DNA of 64,000 bases from Jannaschia aquimarina (GTDB lineage Bacteria; Pseudomonadota; Alphaproteobacteria; Rhodobacterales; Rhodobacteraceae), in NCBI RefSeq assembly GCF_000877395.1, contig NZ_JYFE01000041.1, positions 1 through 64,000 on the forward strand. Reading direction: 5' to 3'. Within the stretch, counting starts at the first letter, position 1. Each line of letters opens with the position of its first letter. Below, piece after piece: positions 44,360-52,790 of this stretch. A program made the translations under genes and the position numbers. Below the pieces are notes generated by a model. The model ran no database searches, was not told where the DNA came from, and saw nothing but the letters and a program-made list of their open reading frames with translations.

Positions 44360-44881
44360 TTGGATTTTGTTCAGATCGCCTTTGAAGTGATCGACCTGCG
44401 GTCGTTCTCTAACCTGTGGTTCTGGATCGCGCTGGCGGTGCTTTGGTCGACGGCCTCCTACTGGGTCGTCGGCGTGCCGTTCGATATGGTGCGGCGGGCG
44501 TCTCGGGGCGACGAGGTGGCGTCGCGGGATGCGCATGCGCTGGGCACGATTCACGCAAGGCGCCTGACGCATATCGCCGATGTCTCGGGGACCTGGGCGA
44601 CGGCGTTCACCTGGTTCGCAGTTACGGCGCTGGGCCTGATCGGGTTCGTCTACGGGCTTGAATTCGCGCAGGCGATCTTTCTGCTGTTCGCTCCGATGTC
44701 GCTGGTCGGGTGGCTGAACCTGCGGACGGCGCGCAAGCTGCTTTCCACGGACCCGGACGGGCTGCCACCGCTTCTGTTCCGCCATCGGCGGGTCGTGCAG
44801 GGCATCGGCATGGTCTCGATCTTCGTGACGTCCATGTGGGGCATGTGGATGAACCTCAACGTCAGCGTGCTTGGCGGCTGA
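44360..44881 (+). CDS. Conserved membrane protein upstream of mfd
   Basis: A 173-residue inner-membrane protein with four helices, at about residues 16-38, 78-98, 103-122 and 143-165. The cytoplasmic loop between helices 1 and 2 is charged (DMVRRASRGDEVASRDAHA) and contains the conserved-looking HARRLTHIADVSGTW. I recall Rhodobacterales homologues labelled 'component of SufBCD complex', a name without clear support; no suf gene is nearby. The start must be a TTG: GAGGAGGG lies 9 bases before it and no ATG or GTG fits. It ends 32 bases before mfd and probably shares its transcript. Confidence 0.75.
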   Translation: MDFVQIAFEVIDLRSFSNLWFWIALAVLWSTASYWVVGVPFDMVRRASRGDEVASRDAHALGTIHARRLTHIADVSGTWATAFTWFAVTALGLIGFVYGLEFAQAIFLLFAPMSLVGWLNLRTARKLLSTDPDGLPPLLFRHRRVVQGIGMVSIFVTSMWGMWMNLNVSVLGG

Positions 44882-44913
44882 GCACGCGTTGACAAGAGGG
44901 GCGGACCCGTTAC

Positions 44914-47900
44914 GTGCCCCCCATGCCGGATGATGCCAGCGATCTGACCACGACGCCCCTGCCTCCGGGCCATCTGCGCGCGGGCGGCGCGCCGCACGGC
45001 TTCGACGCGACGGTGCTGCTGCGCGAACTGGATCGCGGCAAGCCGGTCGTCCATGTCGCGCGCGACGACAAGCGGCTGGAGGCGATGGCCGCCGCCTTGC
45101 GCGTCTTTGCGCCCGGAACCACGATGCTGCGCCTGCCGGCCTGGGATTGCCTGCCCTACGACCGTGTCAGCCCGGCCGCCGAGATCAGCGCCGAGCGGAT
45201 GGCCACCCTGACCGCGCTGGCCCACGGGCTGTCTGGGAAGATGATCCTGCTGACCACGCTGAACGCGGTGACGCAGCGGATGCCGGCGCGCGCGACGCTG
45301 AAAGGCGCGGGCTTCGCCGCCCGCGTGGACCAGCGCATCGACGAGGGGGCGCTGCGCGAGTTCCTCGTTCGGATGGGGTTCACCCAGTCGCCCACCGTGA
45401 CCGAGCCGGGGGACTGGTCGCCGCGCGGGGGGATCATCGACATCTGGCCGCCGGGTCAGCCCGCGCCGGTACGGCTGGACCTTTTCGGCGACGTGTTGGA
45501 CGGGCTGCGGCGTTTCGATCCGACGACGCAGCGGACGACCGAGCAGTTGGACGGGATCGAGCTTGCCCCGGTCTCGGAGGTCATCCTCGACGGTCCGGCC
45601 ATCACCCGCTTTCGTCAGACTTACCGGGTGGAGTTCGGGGCCGCCGGGACGGACGACCCGCTCTACGAGGCGGTCAGCGCGGGGCGCAAGGCGGCGGGCG
45701 CCGAGCATTGGCTGTCGTTCTTCCACGAAGAGTTGGAGACGCTGGCGGATTTCCTGCCCGACGCCGCTTTCGTCATGGATGACGGCACCGTCCCCGCCCA
45801 TGCCGAGCGGTGGGGTCAGATCAGGGACATGTACGACAACCGGCGCGAGGCGATGCGCGCGCGCGACCGGCTGGACGCCGTCTACAAGCCCGCGCCGCCC
45901 GAGGGGCTGTACCTGTCGCCCGACGCGCTGGAGGCGGCGCTGACGGGCAGGCGGGTGCTGCACCTGTCCGCCTTCGCCGCCCCGCCCGGGCCCGGCATCC
46001 TGGATTTCGGCGGCCGGATCGGACGTAGCTTCGCGCCGGAGCGTCAGCAGGAGGGGGTCAACGTCTTCGAGGCGCTGGCGCGTCACGTGGCCGACAGGCG
46101 CGAAGACGGCGGGGTCATGATCGCGAGCTATTCCGGCGGGGCGCGGGAACGGCTCGAAGGGCTGCTGGCCGATCAGGACGTCACCGGCATCAAGCTGGTC
46201 CGCCGCGCCGAGGAAGTCGGGCGAGGTGACGTGGGCCTTGCCGTCTGGCCGCTGGAGCGGGGCTTCGAGGGGCCGGTCGGCAAGGGCCGCCTGACCGTCA
46301 TCTCGGAGCAGGACGTTCTGGGCGAACGGCTGATCCGGGGTCGCAAGAAGAAGCGCAAGGCCGAGAACTTCCTGACCGAGGCCCAGTCGCTTTCGGTCGG
46401 CGATCTGGTCGTCCACGTGGATCACGGCGTGGGGCGTTATCTGGGCCTGGAGACCGTGACGGCCGCGGGCGCGCCGCACGAATGCATCGCGCTCGAATAT
46501 GCGGGCGGCGACCGGCTGTTCCTGCCTGTCGAAAACATCGAACTGCTCAGCCGCTACGGCGCCGAGGAAGGGCTGCTGGACAAGCTGGGCGGCGGCGCGT
46601 GGCAGGCCCGCAAGGCCAAGCTCAAGGAGCGGATCCGTCAGATCGCCGAGCGGCTGATGCGGATCGCGGCGGAACGGGCCTTGCGCAAGGCGCCGATGCT
46701 GGAGCCGCCGGGCGACATGTGGGCCGCCTTCGAGGCGCGGTTCCCCTACGAAGAGACGGACGACCAGCTTCAGGCGATCGAGGACGTGCGCACCGATCTG
46801 GCCAGCGGTCAGCCGATGGATCGGCTGGTGGTGGGCGATGTGGGCTTCGGCAAGACCGAGGTGGCGATGCGCGCGGCCTTCATCGCGGCGACCTCCGGCA
46901 AGCAGGTCGCGATGATCGCGCCGACGACCCTGCTGGCGCGGCAGCATGCCAAGTCCTTTGCCGACCGGTTCCGGGGATTTCCGCTGACCGTCCGGCAGCT
47001 TTCGCGCTTCGTCAGCGCGGGGCAGGCCGCCGAGACCCGCGCGGGCCTGGCCGAAGGGTCCGTCGATATCGTGATCGGCACCCATGCGGTCCTGGCCAAA
47101 CAGGTGAAGTTCCGGAATCTCGGCCTGCTCATCATCGACGAGGAACAGCGGTTCGGCGTCACCCACAAGGAACGCCTCAAGGAGATGCGCTCGGACGTGC
47201 ACGTGCTGACGCTCTCGGCCACGCCGATCCCGCGGACCCTGCAGATGAGCCTGACGGGCGTGCGCGACCTGTCTGTCATCGGCACGCCGCCCATCGACCG
47301 TCTGGCGATCCGGACCTACGTGTCCGAATTCGACACGGTCACGATCCGGGAGGCGCTGCTGCGAGAGCATTTCCGCGGCGGTCAATCCTTCGTGGTGGTG
47401 CCGAAAATAAGCGATATCAGCGAGATGCAGGCCTTTCTTGAGGCGCAGGTGCCCGAGGTCAGCTTCGTGATCGCCCATGGCCAGCTTGCCGCGGGCGAAT
47501 TGGACGAGCGGATGAACGCCTTCTACGACGGCAAGTACGATGTCCTGCTGTCGACCACGATCATCGAGAGCGGGATCGACATACCGACCGCCAACACGAT
47601 GGTGATCTGGCGGGCGGACATGTTCGGGCTGGCGCAACTCTACCAGATCAGGGGACGTGTCGGCCGATCCAAGACCCGCGCCTATGCCTATCTGACGACC
47701 AAGCCGCGCGCCAAGCTGACGCCTGCGGCCGGAAAGCGCCTGCGCGCGCTGGGCTCGATCGACGCGCTGGGGGCGGGGTTCAACATCGCCAGCCAGGATC
47801 TCGATATCCGGGGTGGCGGCAACATCGTCGGCGAAGAGCAATCAGGCCACGTGAAGGAAGTCGGCTTCGAGTTGTACAACTCGATGCTGGAGGAGACGAT

Positions 47901-48411
47901 CGCCAAGCTGAAGGCCGGCGATGCAGGTCTGGCCGACGCGCTTTCCGACGATTGGTCGCCGCAGATCGCGCTGGGCGTGCCGGTCCTGATCCCCGAGGAT
48001 TACGTCCCCGATCTCGACGTGCGGCTGGGCCTCTACCGGCGGCTGTCCGGGCTTGAGAAGAAGGTCGAGCTGGAGGGGTTCGCGGCCGAGCTGATCGACC
48101 GCTTCGGCCCTCTGCCGTCGGAAGTGAACGTCCTGCTGCGCGTCGTCCGCATCAAGGCGTTGTGCAAGGTCGCGGGCATCGAGAAGCTGAATGTCGGCGA
48201 GAAGGGCGCAACGATCGAGTTCCACAACAATAAGTTCGCGGATCCCGGCGCGCTGGTCGATTTCATCAAGTCCTGGAAGGGTGCGGCCCAGATCAAGGGC
48301 GACCGCCTGGTCATCCGCGCCGAGGCGAAATCGGGTGCCGACCGCATCAAGGGCGCCAACCGCATCGCGCGCGAGTTGGCCAAGGCCGCGCTCTCGGGGG
48401 GAACCGGCTGA
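44914..48411 (+). CDS. mfd: Transcription-repair coupling factor
   Basis: An 1165-residue ATP-driven translocase that removes stalled RNA polymerase from lesions and recruits UvrA. Residues ~15-340 are the UvrB-like module (RLPAWDCLPYDRVSPAAEI). Residues ~490-560 are the RNA-polymerase-interacting CarD-like domain (LVVHVDHGVGRYLGLE). Residues ~600-980 are the RecG-like motor: Walker A GDVGFGKTEVAMRA (~641), LIIDEEQRFGVTHKERLK (~740), SATPIPRTLQMSL and QIRGRVGRSKTRAYAYL. The C-terminal TRCF domain includes VPVLIPEDYVPDLDVRLGLY. Start: GTG with GAGGGG at 12 bases; an ATG 9 bases later is an alternative. Length is normal. Confidence 0.97.
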   Translation: MPPMPDDASDLTTTPLPPGHLRAGGAPHGFDATVLLRELDRGKPVVHVARDDKRLEAMAAALRVFAPGTTMLRLPAWDCLPYDRVSPAAEISAERMATLTALAHGLSGKMILLTTLNAVTQRMPARATLKGAGFAARVDQRIDEGALREFLVRMGFTQSPTVTEPGDWSPRGGIIDIWPPGQPAPVRLDLFGDVLDGLRRFDPTTQRTTEQLDGIELAPVSEVILDGPAITRFRQTYRVEFGAAGTDDPLYEAVSAGRKAAGAEHWLSFFHEELETLADFLPDAAFVMDDGTVPAHAERWGQIRDMYDNRREAMRARDRLDAVYKPAPPEGLYLSPDALEAALTGRRVLHLSAFAAPPGPGILDFGGRIGRSFAPERQQEGVNVFEALARHVADRREDGGVMIASYSGGARERLEGLLADQDVTGIKLVRRAEEVGRGDVGLAVWPLERGFEGPVGKGRLTVISEQDVLGERLIRGRKKKRKAENFLTEAQSLSVGDLVVHVDHGVGRYLGLETVTAAGAPHECIALEYAGGDRLFLPVENIELLSRYGAEEGLLDKLGGGAWQARKAKLKERIRQIAERLMRIAAERALRKAPMLEPPGDMWAAFEARFPYEETDDQLQAIEDVRTDLASGQPMDRLVVGDVGFGKTEVAMRAAFIAATSGKQVAMIAPTTLLARQHAKSFADRFRGFPLTVRQLSRFVSAGQAAETRAGLAEGSVDIVIGTHAVLAKQVKFRNLGLLIIDEEQRFGVTHKERLKEMRSDVHVLTLSATPIPRTLQMSLTGVRDLSVIGTPPIDRLAIRTYVSEFDTVTIREALLREHFRGGQSFVVVPKISDISEMQAFLEAQVPEVSFVIAHGQLAAGELDERMNAFYDGKYDVLLSTTIIESGIDIPTANTMVIWRADMFGLAQLYQIRGRVGRSKTRAYAYLTTKPRAKLTPAAGKRLRALGSIDALGAGFNIASQDLDIRGGGNIVGEEQSGHVKEVGFELYNSMLEETIAKLKAGDAGLADALSDDWSPQIALGVPVLIPEDYVPDLDVRLGLYRRLSGLEKKVELEGFAAELIDRFGPLPSEVNVLLRVVRIKALCKVAGIEKLNVGEKGATIEFHNNKFADPGALVDFIKSWKGAAQIKGDRLVIRAEAKSGADRIKGANRIARELAKAALSGGTG

Positions 48412-48445
48412 AAACGGTCCGCGTTCGGCTGCAATGGAGGGCGGG

Positions 48446-49750
48446 ATGTTCGACACGATAGACGGGCGGGACGTGGTCTATACCGTGGTCGGGCTGGCGC
48501 TCTTCGGGCTGACGCTGCAACCGGCCCTTGCGCGCTACAAGCTGTTCAACCTGCCGCTTTTCTACGCGCTATTCGGGGCGGCCGCCGGGATGGCGGGGTA
48601 CGGGATGATCGACCCGCTGGCCAGCACGCTGCACGCGAAGGTGGTGGAGCATGCGTCGGAGTTGATCGTCATCATCAGCCTCGCCGGGGCGGGACTGGCC
48701 ATCGACACGGTCGGAAGCTGGCGGAACTGGAACCCCACATGGCGGCTGCTGCTGGTGACGATGCCGATCACGGTCGTGGGCGTGGCGGCTTTGGGCCATG
48801 GCTGGCTGGGCCTGACGATCCCGGGCGCCCTTTTGCTGGCGGCCGCATTGGCGCCGACGGATCCGGTACTGGCCCGGTCGGTCCAGGTCTCGCCCCCCGG
48901 GCAGGACGAGCAGCCGATGGAGGTCGCGCTGACGGCCGAGGCCGGGATGAACGACGGGCTGGCCTTTCCCTTCGTCTATCTCGCCATCCACGCCGCGGCG
49001 CTGGGCGTGGGCCAGATGTTTCAGGGAGAGGCCTGGTTCTGGTCCTGGCTCAGCTTCGATTTCGCCTATCGCGTGATCGTGGGGATCGTGATCGGCTACG
49101 GGGTCGGGCTGGTCATCAGCCGGATCATCTTCTCGCCGGTGGGCGACGGATCGCAGGGGGCCTGGAATGCGGTCGTCGTGGTGCTTGCCTCGACATTGCT
49201 TGCCTACGGCATCACCGAGGGGGTGGACGGCTACGGGTTTCTGGCTGTGTTCTTCGCCACGCGGGCGGGCCGGTCGAACACGCGCGGCACGTCTAACGAG
49301 GGGTACGAGAAGTTCGTCCATCACGGCGCCGAACAGCTCGAGGCGATCCTGCTCGCCGTGCTGCTCCTGTGGCTGGGCACGTTCATCGGGTCGGGCGCGC
49401 TGTCCGGCCTGCGGTGGCAGGAGGTGGCGTTCGCGCTGGCGCTGGTCCTGGTCCTTCGCCCCGCGGCCGGGCTGCTGGCGCTGGTGGGGCACGATTGCAC
49501 CGATATCAGCCGCCGCAAGGTCGCGTTCTTCGGGATCCGGGGAATGGGGTCGGTCTTCTACATCGCCTATGCGCAGAACCACGCGCAGTTCGGGGATATC
49601 GACGCGGTCTGGCGGATCGCGGCAGTCACGATCCTCGTCTCGATCCTGATCCACGGATATGCCGCGAATTACTGGCTGGAGGGGGACGAGCAATTGGGCG
49701 AGGTGCATCCGCATCACGAGGACGGCGAGGGCGACCGCGAGGCCGCCTGA
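48446..49750 (+). CDS. Cation:proton antiporter, CPA1 family (second copy)
   Basis: A 434-residue inner-membrane antiporter with 12-13 helices. The ion-binding region shows LAPTDPVLARSVQV and the Asn-Asp pair in EAGMNDGLAFPFVYLA; KVAFFGIRGMGSVFYIAYA is the late conserved Arg/Gly helix. It ends in a His/Glu/Asp-rich tail (EVHPHHEDGEGDREAA) that might bind metal or act in pH sensing. It is quite different from the NhaP near the left end, so the two are not recent duplicates. Start: ATG with GGAGGGCGGG directly before; another in-frame ATG 12 bases upstream lacks spacing. It begins 34 bases after mfd. Confidence 0.9.
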   Translation: MFDTIDGRDVVYTVVGLALFGLTLQPALARYKLFNLPLFYALFGAAAGMAGYGMIDPLASTLHAKVVEHASELIVIISLAGAGLAIDTVGSWRNWNPTWRLLLVTMPITVVGVAALGHGWLGLTIPGALLLAAALAPTDPVLARSVQVSPPGQDEQPMEVALTAEAGMNDGLAFPFVYLAIHAAALGVGQMFQGEAWFWSWLSFDFAYRVIVGIVIGYGVGLVISRIIFSPVGDGSQGAWNAVVVVLASTLLAYGITEGVDGYGFLAVFFATRAGRSNTRGTSNEGYEKFVHHGAEQLEAILLAVLLLWLGTFIGSGALSGLRWQEVAFALALVLVLRPAAGLLALVGHDCTDISRRKVAFFGIRGMGSVFYIAYAQNHAQFGDIDAVWRIAAVTILVSILIHGYAANYWLEGDEQLGEVHPHHEDGEGDREAA

Positions 49751-49758
49751 GGCCGGTC

Positions 49759-50982
49759 TCACACGTCCGTCGCGCGCGGTGCCTCCTCGGCCTCGGTCAG
49801 GCGCGCGATGAGCAGGCTGGCAAGCGCGGCGAACAGGGCGGAGGCCAGGGCGAGCGGAAGCGGCGTGCCGTCAAAGAGAAGACCGACCGGGGCCGCCAGC
49901 GCCGCCGCACCTACCGTCGCCGCCGACGAGACGATCGAGGACGCCATCCCGGCGACGTGCCCCAGCGGGACGAGCGCAAGCGCATTCAGGTTGCCGACCG
50001 CGAAGCCGACCATGGCGAACGTGCCGAACTGCCAGGCGACGAAGGCCTCGAAGCCCAGCAGGTCCGGGAAAGCCAGCCAGAACACGACGAGGACGAGCGA
50101 CAGGCCCAGATGCGCCGCAATGGCGCGCCGGATCAGCCAGACCATTCCCAGCCGACCGACGAGCCGCGCGTTCAGCAGGTTGGCCAGGCCGGACAGGAGC
50201 GCGATGCCGCCGAACCAGAGCGGGAAACTGGCGGCACGGTCAAAGGTCTGGTCGTAGATCTGCTGGATCGAGATGATCGTCGCGAAGAGGATCGCGAAGA
50301 CGAGGGTCTGCGCCATCAGCGCGCGCCGCGTGTCGGGCGCGGACACGACCTCTCGTGCCGCCTGCCAGAGCGGCCGGACGCGGAGCGGTCGGCGGGACCG
50401 GGTCGGAAGCGTCTCCGGTTGCCGCAGGGCGAGCCACAGGCTGGAAATCAGCGAGAAGGCGACGAAGGACCAGAAGACGCCGCGCCATCCGAAGCTGGCC
50501 GAGATGCCCGCCCCGATCAGCGGCGCGATCCCCGGCACGAGTGTGAAGACCATCATCGAGTAGCTGATGATCCGCGCCATGCCGCGGCCTTGGTACAGGT
50601 CTCGCACCATGGCGATGGCCACGACCCGCGGCCCCGCCGCGCCGAGACCCTGGAGCAGCCGGGCGAGGATGATCCCGTCGAGATCGGCCATGACCGTCGC
50701 CGCGGCGGCCGACAGACTGTAAAGCGCCGCACCGCCCAGCATCACGCGCTTGCGCCCGAACGCATCCGAGAGCGGCCCGGCGATGACGGTCCCCACCCCC
50801 ATCCCGACGAGGAAGCTGACGATGACGAGCGGCAGGCGCGCCGACTCTGCGGGGGCGAGTTCGGCGCCGATATCGGGCAGCGCGGGCAGGATCGCATCAA
50901 TCGAGAAGGCGATCGTCGCCGCCAGCATGGCGACGAGAGCGACGAACTCGGCCGTCGGCAGACGTGACGGGGCGGGGTTCAC
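49759..50982 (-). CDS. Multidrug effflux MFS transporter, Bcr/CflA type
   Basis: A 407-residue drug:H+ antiporter of the DHA1 group with twelve helices. Typical Bcr/CflA features: SIDAILPALPDIGAEL in helix 1, GPLSDAFGRKRVMLGG in loop 2-3 (the MFS signature), RLLQGLGAAGPRVVAIAMVRDL in helix 4, and MVFTLVPGIAPLIGAGI (motif C, antiporter motif) in helix 5. It exports chloramphenicol-like drugs, bicyclomycin or sulphonamides in known cases; the native substrate here is unknown. The start is a GTG overlapping the stop of the DsbA-like gene by 4 bases. It is convergent with the antiporter gene 8 bases away. Confidence 0.9.
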   Translation of the reverse strand: MNPAPSRLPTAEFVALVAMLAATIAFSIDAILPALPDIGAELAPAESARLPLVIVSFLVGMGVGTVIAGPLSDAFGRKRVMLGGAALYSLSAAAATVMADLDGIILARLLQGLGAAGPRVVAIAMVRDLYQGRGMARIISYSMMVFTLVPGIAPLIGAGISASFGWRGVFWSFVAFSLISSLWLALRQPETLPTRSRRPLRVRPLWQAAREVVSAPDTRRALMAQTLVFAILFATIISIQQIYDQTFDRAASFPLWFGGIALLSGLANLLNARLVGRLGMVWLIRRAIAAHLGLSLVLVVFWLAFPDLLGFEAFVAWQFGTFAMVGFAVGNLNALALVPLGHVAGMASSIVSSAATVGAAALAAPVGLLFDGTPLPLALASALFAALASLLIARLTEAEEAPRATDV

Positions 50983-51632
50983 CCGCCGGCCGCCTGACTG
51001 GCGATCTGCCGTTGGAGGTCGTCAATGATCTGTTGCCACGTCTCGGCGGGTTGGGCGCCGGCGACGACCGCCTGGTTGGCGATGACGAAGGTGGGCACGC
51101 CGGTCACGCCGCGTTCGCGGGCGTGGGCGTCGCGAGTTCGGATCTCCTCCCGGTCTGCATCCGTCGCGAGCAGCCGTTCGGTCATCGCCCGGTCCATCCC
51201 GCATCCCTCGGCGATGTCCGCCAGAACCTGCGGGTCGCCGATATCCCGGCCCGCCTCGAAATAGGCGGCGAACAGGCCGTGGACGACTGCCGTCTGCCTG
51301 CCTTCGAGACCCGCCCAATGGATGAGCCTATGGGCGTCCAGCGTGTTCGGCGTGCGTGCGATCCCTTCGAGATCCAGCGTCAGGCCGCTGTCTTCCGCTG
51401 CCTCGACCACCGGGAGATAGGCGCGGACGGCGCCTTCCTTGCCGCCGAACTTGCGTTCCAGATAGGTAGCGCGATCCATTCCGCCCTCAGGCATGTCGGG
51501 ATTGAGCTGAAATGGGTGCCACTCGATCGTGAACGGATGGTCGGGGCGCGCCTCTAGGGCCCGGAACAGGCGGGTCTTGCCGATATAGCACCAGGGGCAG
51601 ATCGGATCGGAAATGATGTCGAGCTTGAGCAT
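50979..51632 (-). CDS. DsbA-family oxidoreductase, FrnE-like
   Basis: A 217-residue cytoplasmic thioredoxin-fold protein of the FrnE/HCCA-isomerase branch. The redox motif is near the N-terminus: DIISDPICPWCYIGKTRL (CPWC). The helical insert contains RTPNTLDAHRLIHWAG, and the cis-proline region is ARERGVTGVPTFVIAN, with the normal Val-Pro. No signal peptide is present, which sets it apart from periplasmic DsbA. FrnE proteins are cytoplasmic disulphide isomerases with a stress link in Deinococcus. It is coupled to the downstream MFS exporter by a GTGA overlap. Confidence 0.9.
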   Translation of the reverse strand: MLKLDIISDPICPWCYIGKTRLFRALEARPDHPFTIEWHPFQLNPDMPEGGMDRATYLERKFGGKEGAVRAYLPVVEAAEDSGLTLDLEGIARTPNTLDAHRLIHWAGLEGRQTAVVHGLFAAYFEAGRDIGDPQVLADIAEGCGMDRAMTERLLATDADREEIRTRDAHARERGVTGVPTFVIANQAVVAGAQPAETWQQIIDDLQRQIASQAAGG

Positions 51633-51752
51633 GGGTCCCCCCAACACGCGCGCTCGTCTTAGGCCCCAGCCGCCGGGAGGGGAAGGGGCGCTTGCGCCGG
51701 GGCCATGCGGCATGGCAAGGGAGCGGGGCTAAAAGCCTGACGAGTATCGAAA

Positions 51753-52790
51753 ATGAGAGATCAGACTGGGACAAGCGGCCGCGCCTCGGCACTGGCTGCG
51801 CTTGTCGACGAGACGGACTGGCAGGATATCGCCGCCGGGTTTGGCGGTATCGGCCGCTTCGTGCTCGATCTCGAAAGCTCGGACTGCGAAATCGACGAGA
51901 CCTTGCGGCGCCTCACCGGCCTCGAGGAACTCGTCGGTCGTGTGCCGGCGGATCGGTTCATCGAGCGGATCCATCCGGACGACCGTGCGAACGTCGTCGC
52001 GGAGATCAGAAGAGCGGGTGAGGAAAACGGCGCGTACGACGTCGATTTCCGCTTCGAGCGGCCTGACGGGCGCATGATCTGGCTGACCGGTCAGGGCCGC
52101 GTTCGCAGCCATTCGGATGGCAGCAGGCTTTTGATCGGCGTGAACTACGACATCACCGACCTGCGGCAGGCGCAGGAGCGTTCGGACCTGCTTGCCCGTG
52201 AGATGGCGCACAGGATGAAGAACGTCTTCGCGCTGGTGCAGGGCATGTTCAACATGGCGGCGCGCAGTGCGCAGACCCGCGAAGCCTTGGCGGAGGGGTT
52301 TTCAGGGCGGCTGCAGGCGCTGGCGGCGGTGAACTCGCTGACCTTCACGGGCGAGGACCGCGCCGTAGCCGCCGATGCGCTGGTCGATGCCATCCTCGGT
52401 CCGTTGATCGCGGGCGGGCGGATCACCGCGAAGCTGGACCCCTTCGCGTTCAACGGAACGTCGGCACAGACCATGGTCCTTGCGCTGAACGAATTGATGA
52501 CGAACGCGGTGAAGTACGGGGCCCTGGCCAATGATGACGGGCATGTCGATCTGTCGATCGAGGTGGAGGGCGACGAGTTCCGCTTTGGCTGGTCGGAGCG
52601 TGGGGTGGCCGAGCCCGTGGTCGAGCCCGAGGGAAAGGGTGGCTTCGGGATGCAGGTCCTCAAGACGATGACCCGCGCGACCTATTCCGGCTCTCCGGTG
52701 CTGGATTGGCGGCCCGAGGGCTTGGCCTTTTCATGCACCTGGCCCGCCGGGCAGTTCGGCTCCGGAAATCAGGAGGCGTCGGGCGGCTGA
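51753..52790 (+). CDS. PAS-containing HWE/HisKA_2 sensor histidine kinase (orphan)
   Basis: A 345-residue soluble sensor kinase. Residues ~30-140 are a PAS domain (IERIHPDDRANVVAEIRRA, VDFRFERPDGRMIWLTGQG, and the closing GVNYDITDLRQAQE). The phosphoacceptor is His153 in LAREMAHRMKNVFALVQGM, the HRxKN form of HWE/HisKA_2 kinases, which are enriched in alphaproteobacteria and often act in the general stress response or in light sensing. The ATPase part has ALNELMTNAVKYGAL and GGFGMQVL. The PAS lacks the Cys motif of LOV domains, so no flavin photocycle is expected. No response regulator, PhyR or NepR gene lies nearby. Its end overlaps the convergent ligase gene by 22 bases. Confidence 0.9.
   Translation: MRDQTGTSGRASALAALVDETDWQDIAAGFGGIGRFVLDLESSDCEIDETLRRLTGLEELVGRVPADRFIERIHPDDRANVVAEIRRAGEENGAYDVDFRFERPDGRMIWLTGQGRVRSHSDGSRLLIGVNYDITDLRQAQERSDLLAREMAHRMKNVFALVQGMFNMAARSAQTREALAEGFSGRLQALAAVNSLTFTGEDRAVAADALVDAILGPLIAGGRITAKLDPFAFNGTSAQTMVLALNELMTNAVKYGALANDDGHVDLSIEVEGDEFRFGWSERGVAEPVVEPEGKGGFGMQVLKTMTRATYSGSPVLDWRPEGLAFSCTWPAGQFGSGNQEASGG

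Noticed and set aside
44889-44916. TTGACA promoter giving leaderless mfd mRNA from the ATG at 44923
   Set aside because: The -35 is perfect, but the -10 at 16 bases is TACGTG, too weak. GAGGGG before the GTG at 44914 suggests normal leadered translation.
44650-47841. Open frame of 1063 codons antisense to mfd
   Set aside because: It mirrors a highly conserved mfd gene; composition is Arg/Pro/Gln-rich and no ribosome binding site is present.
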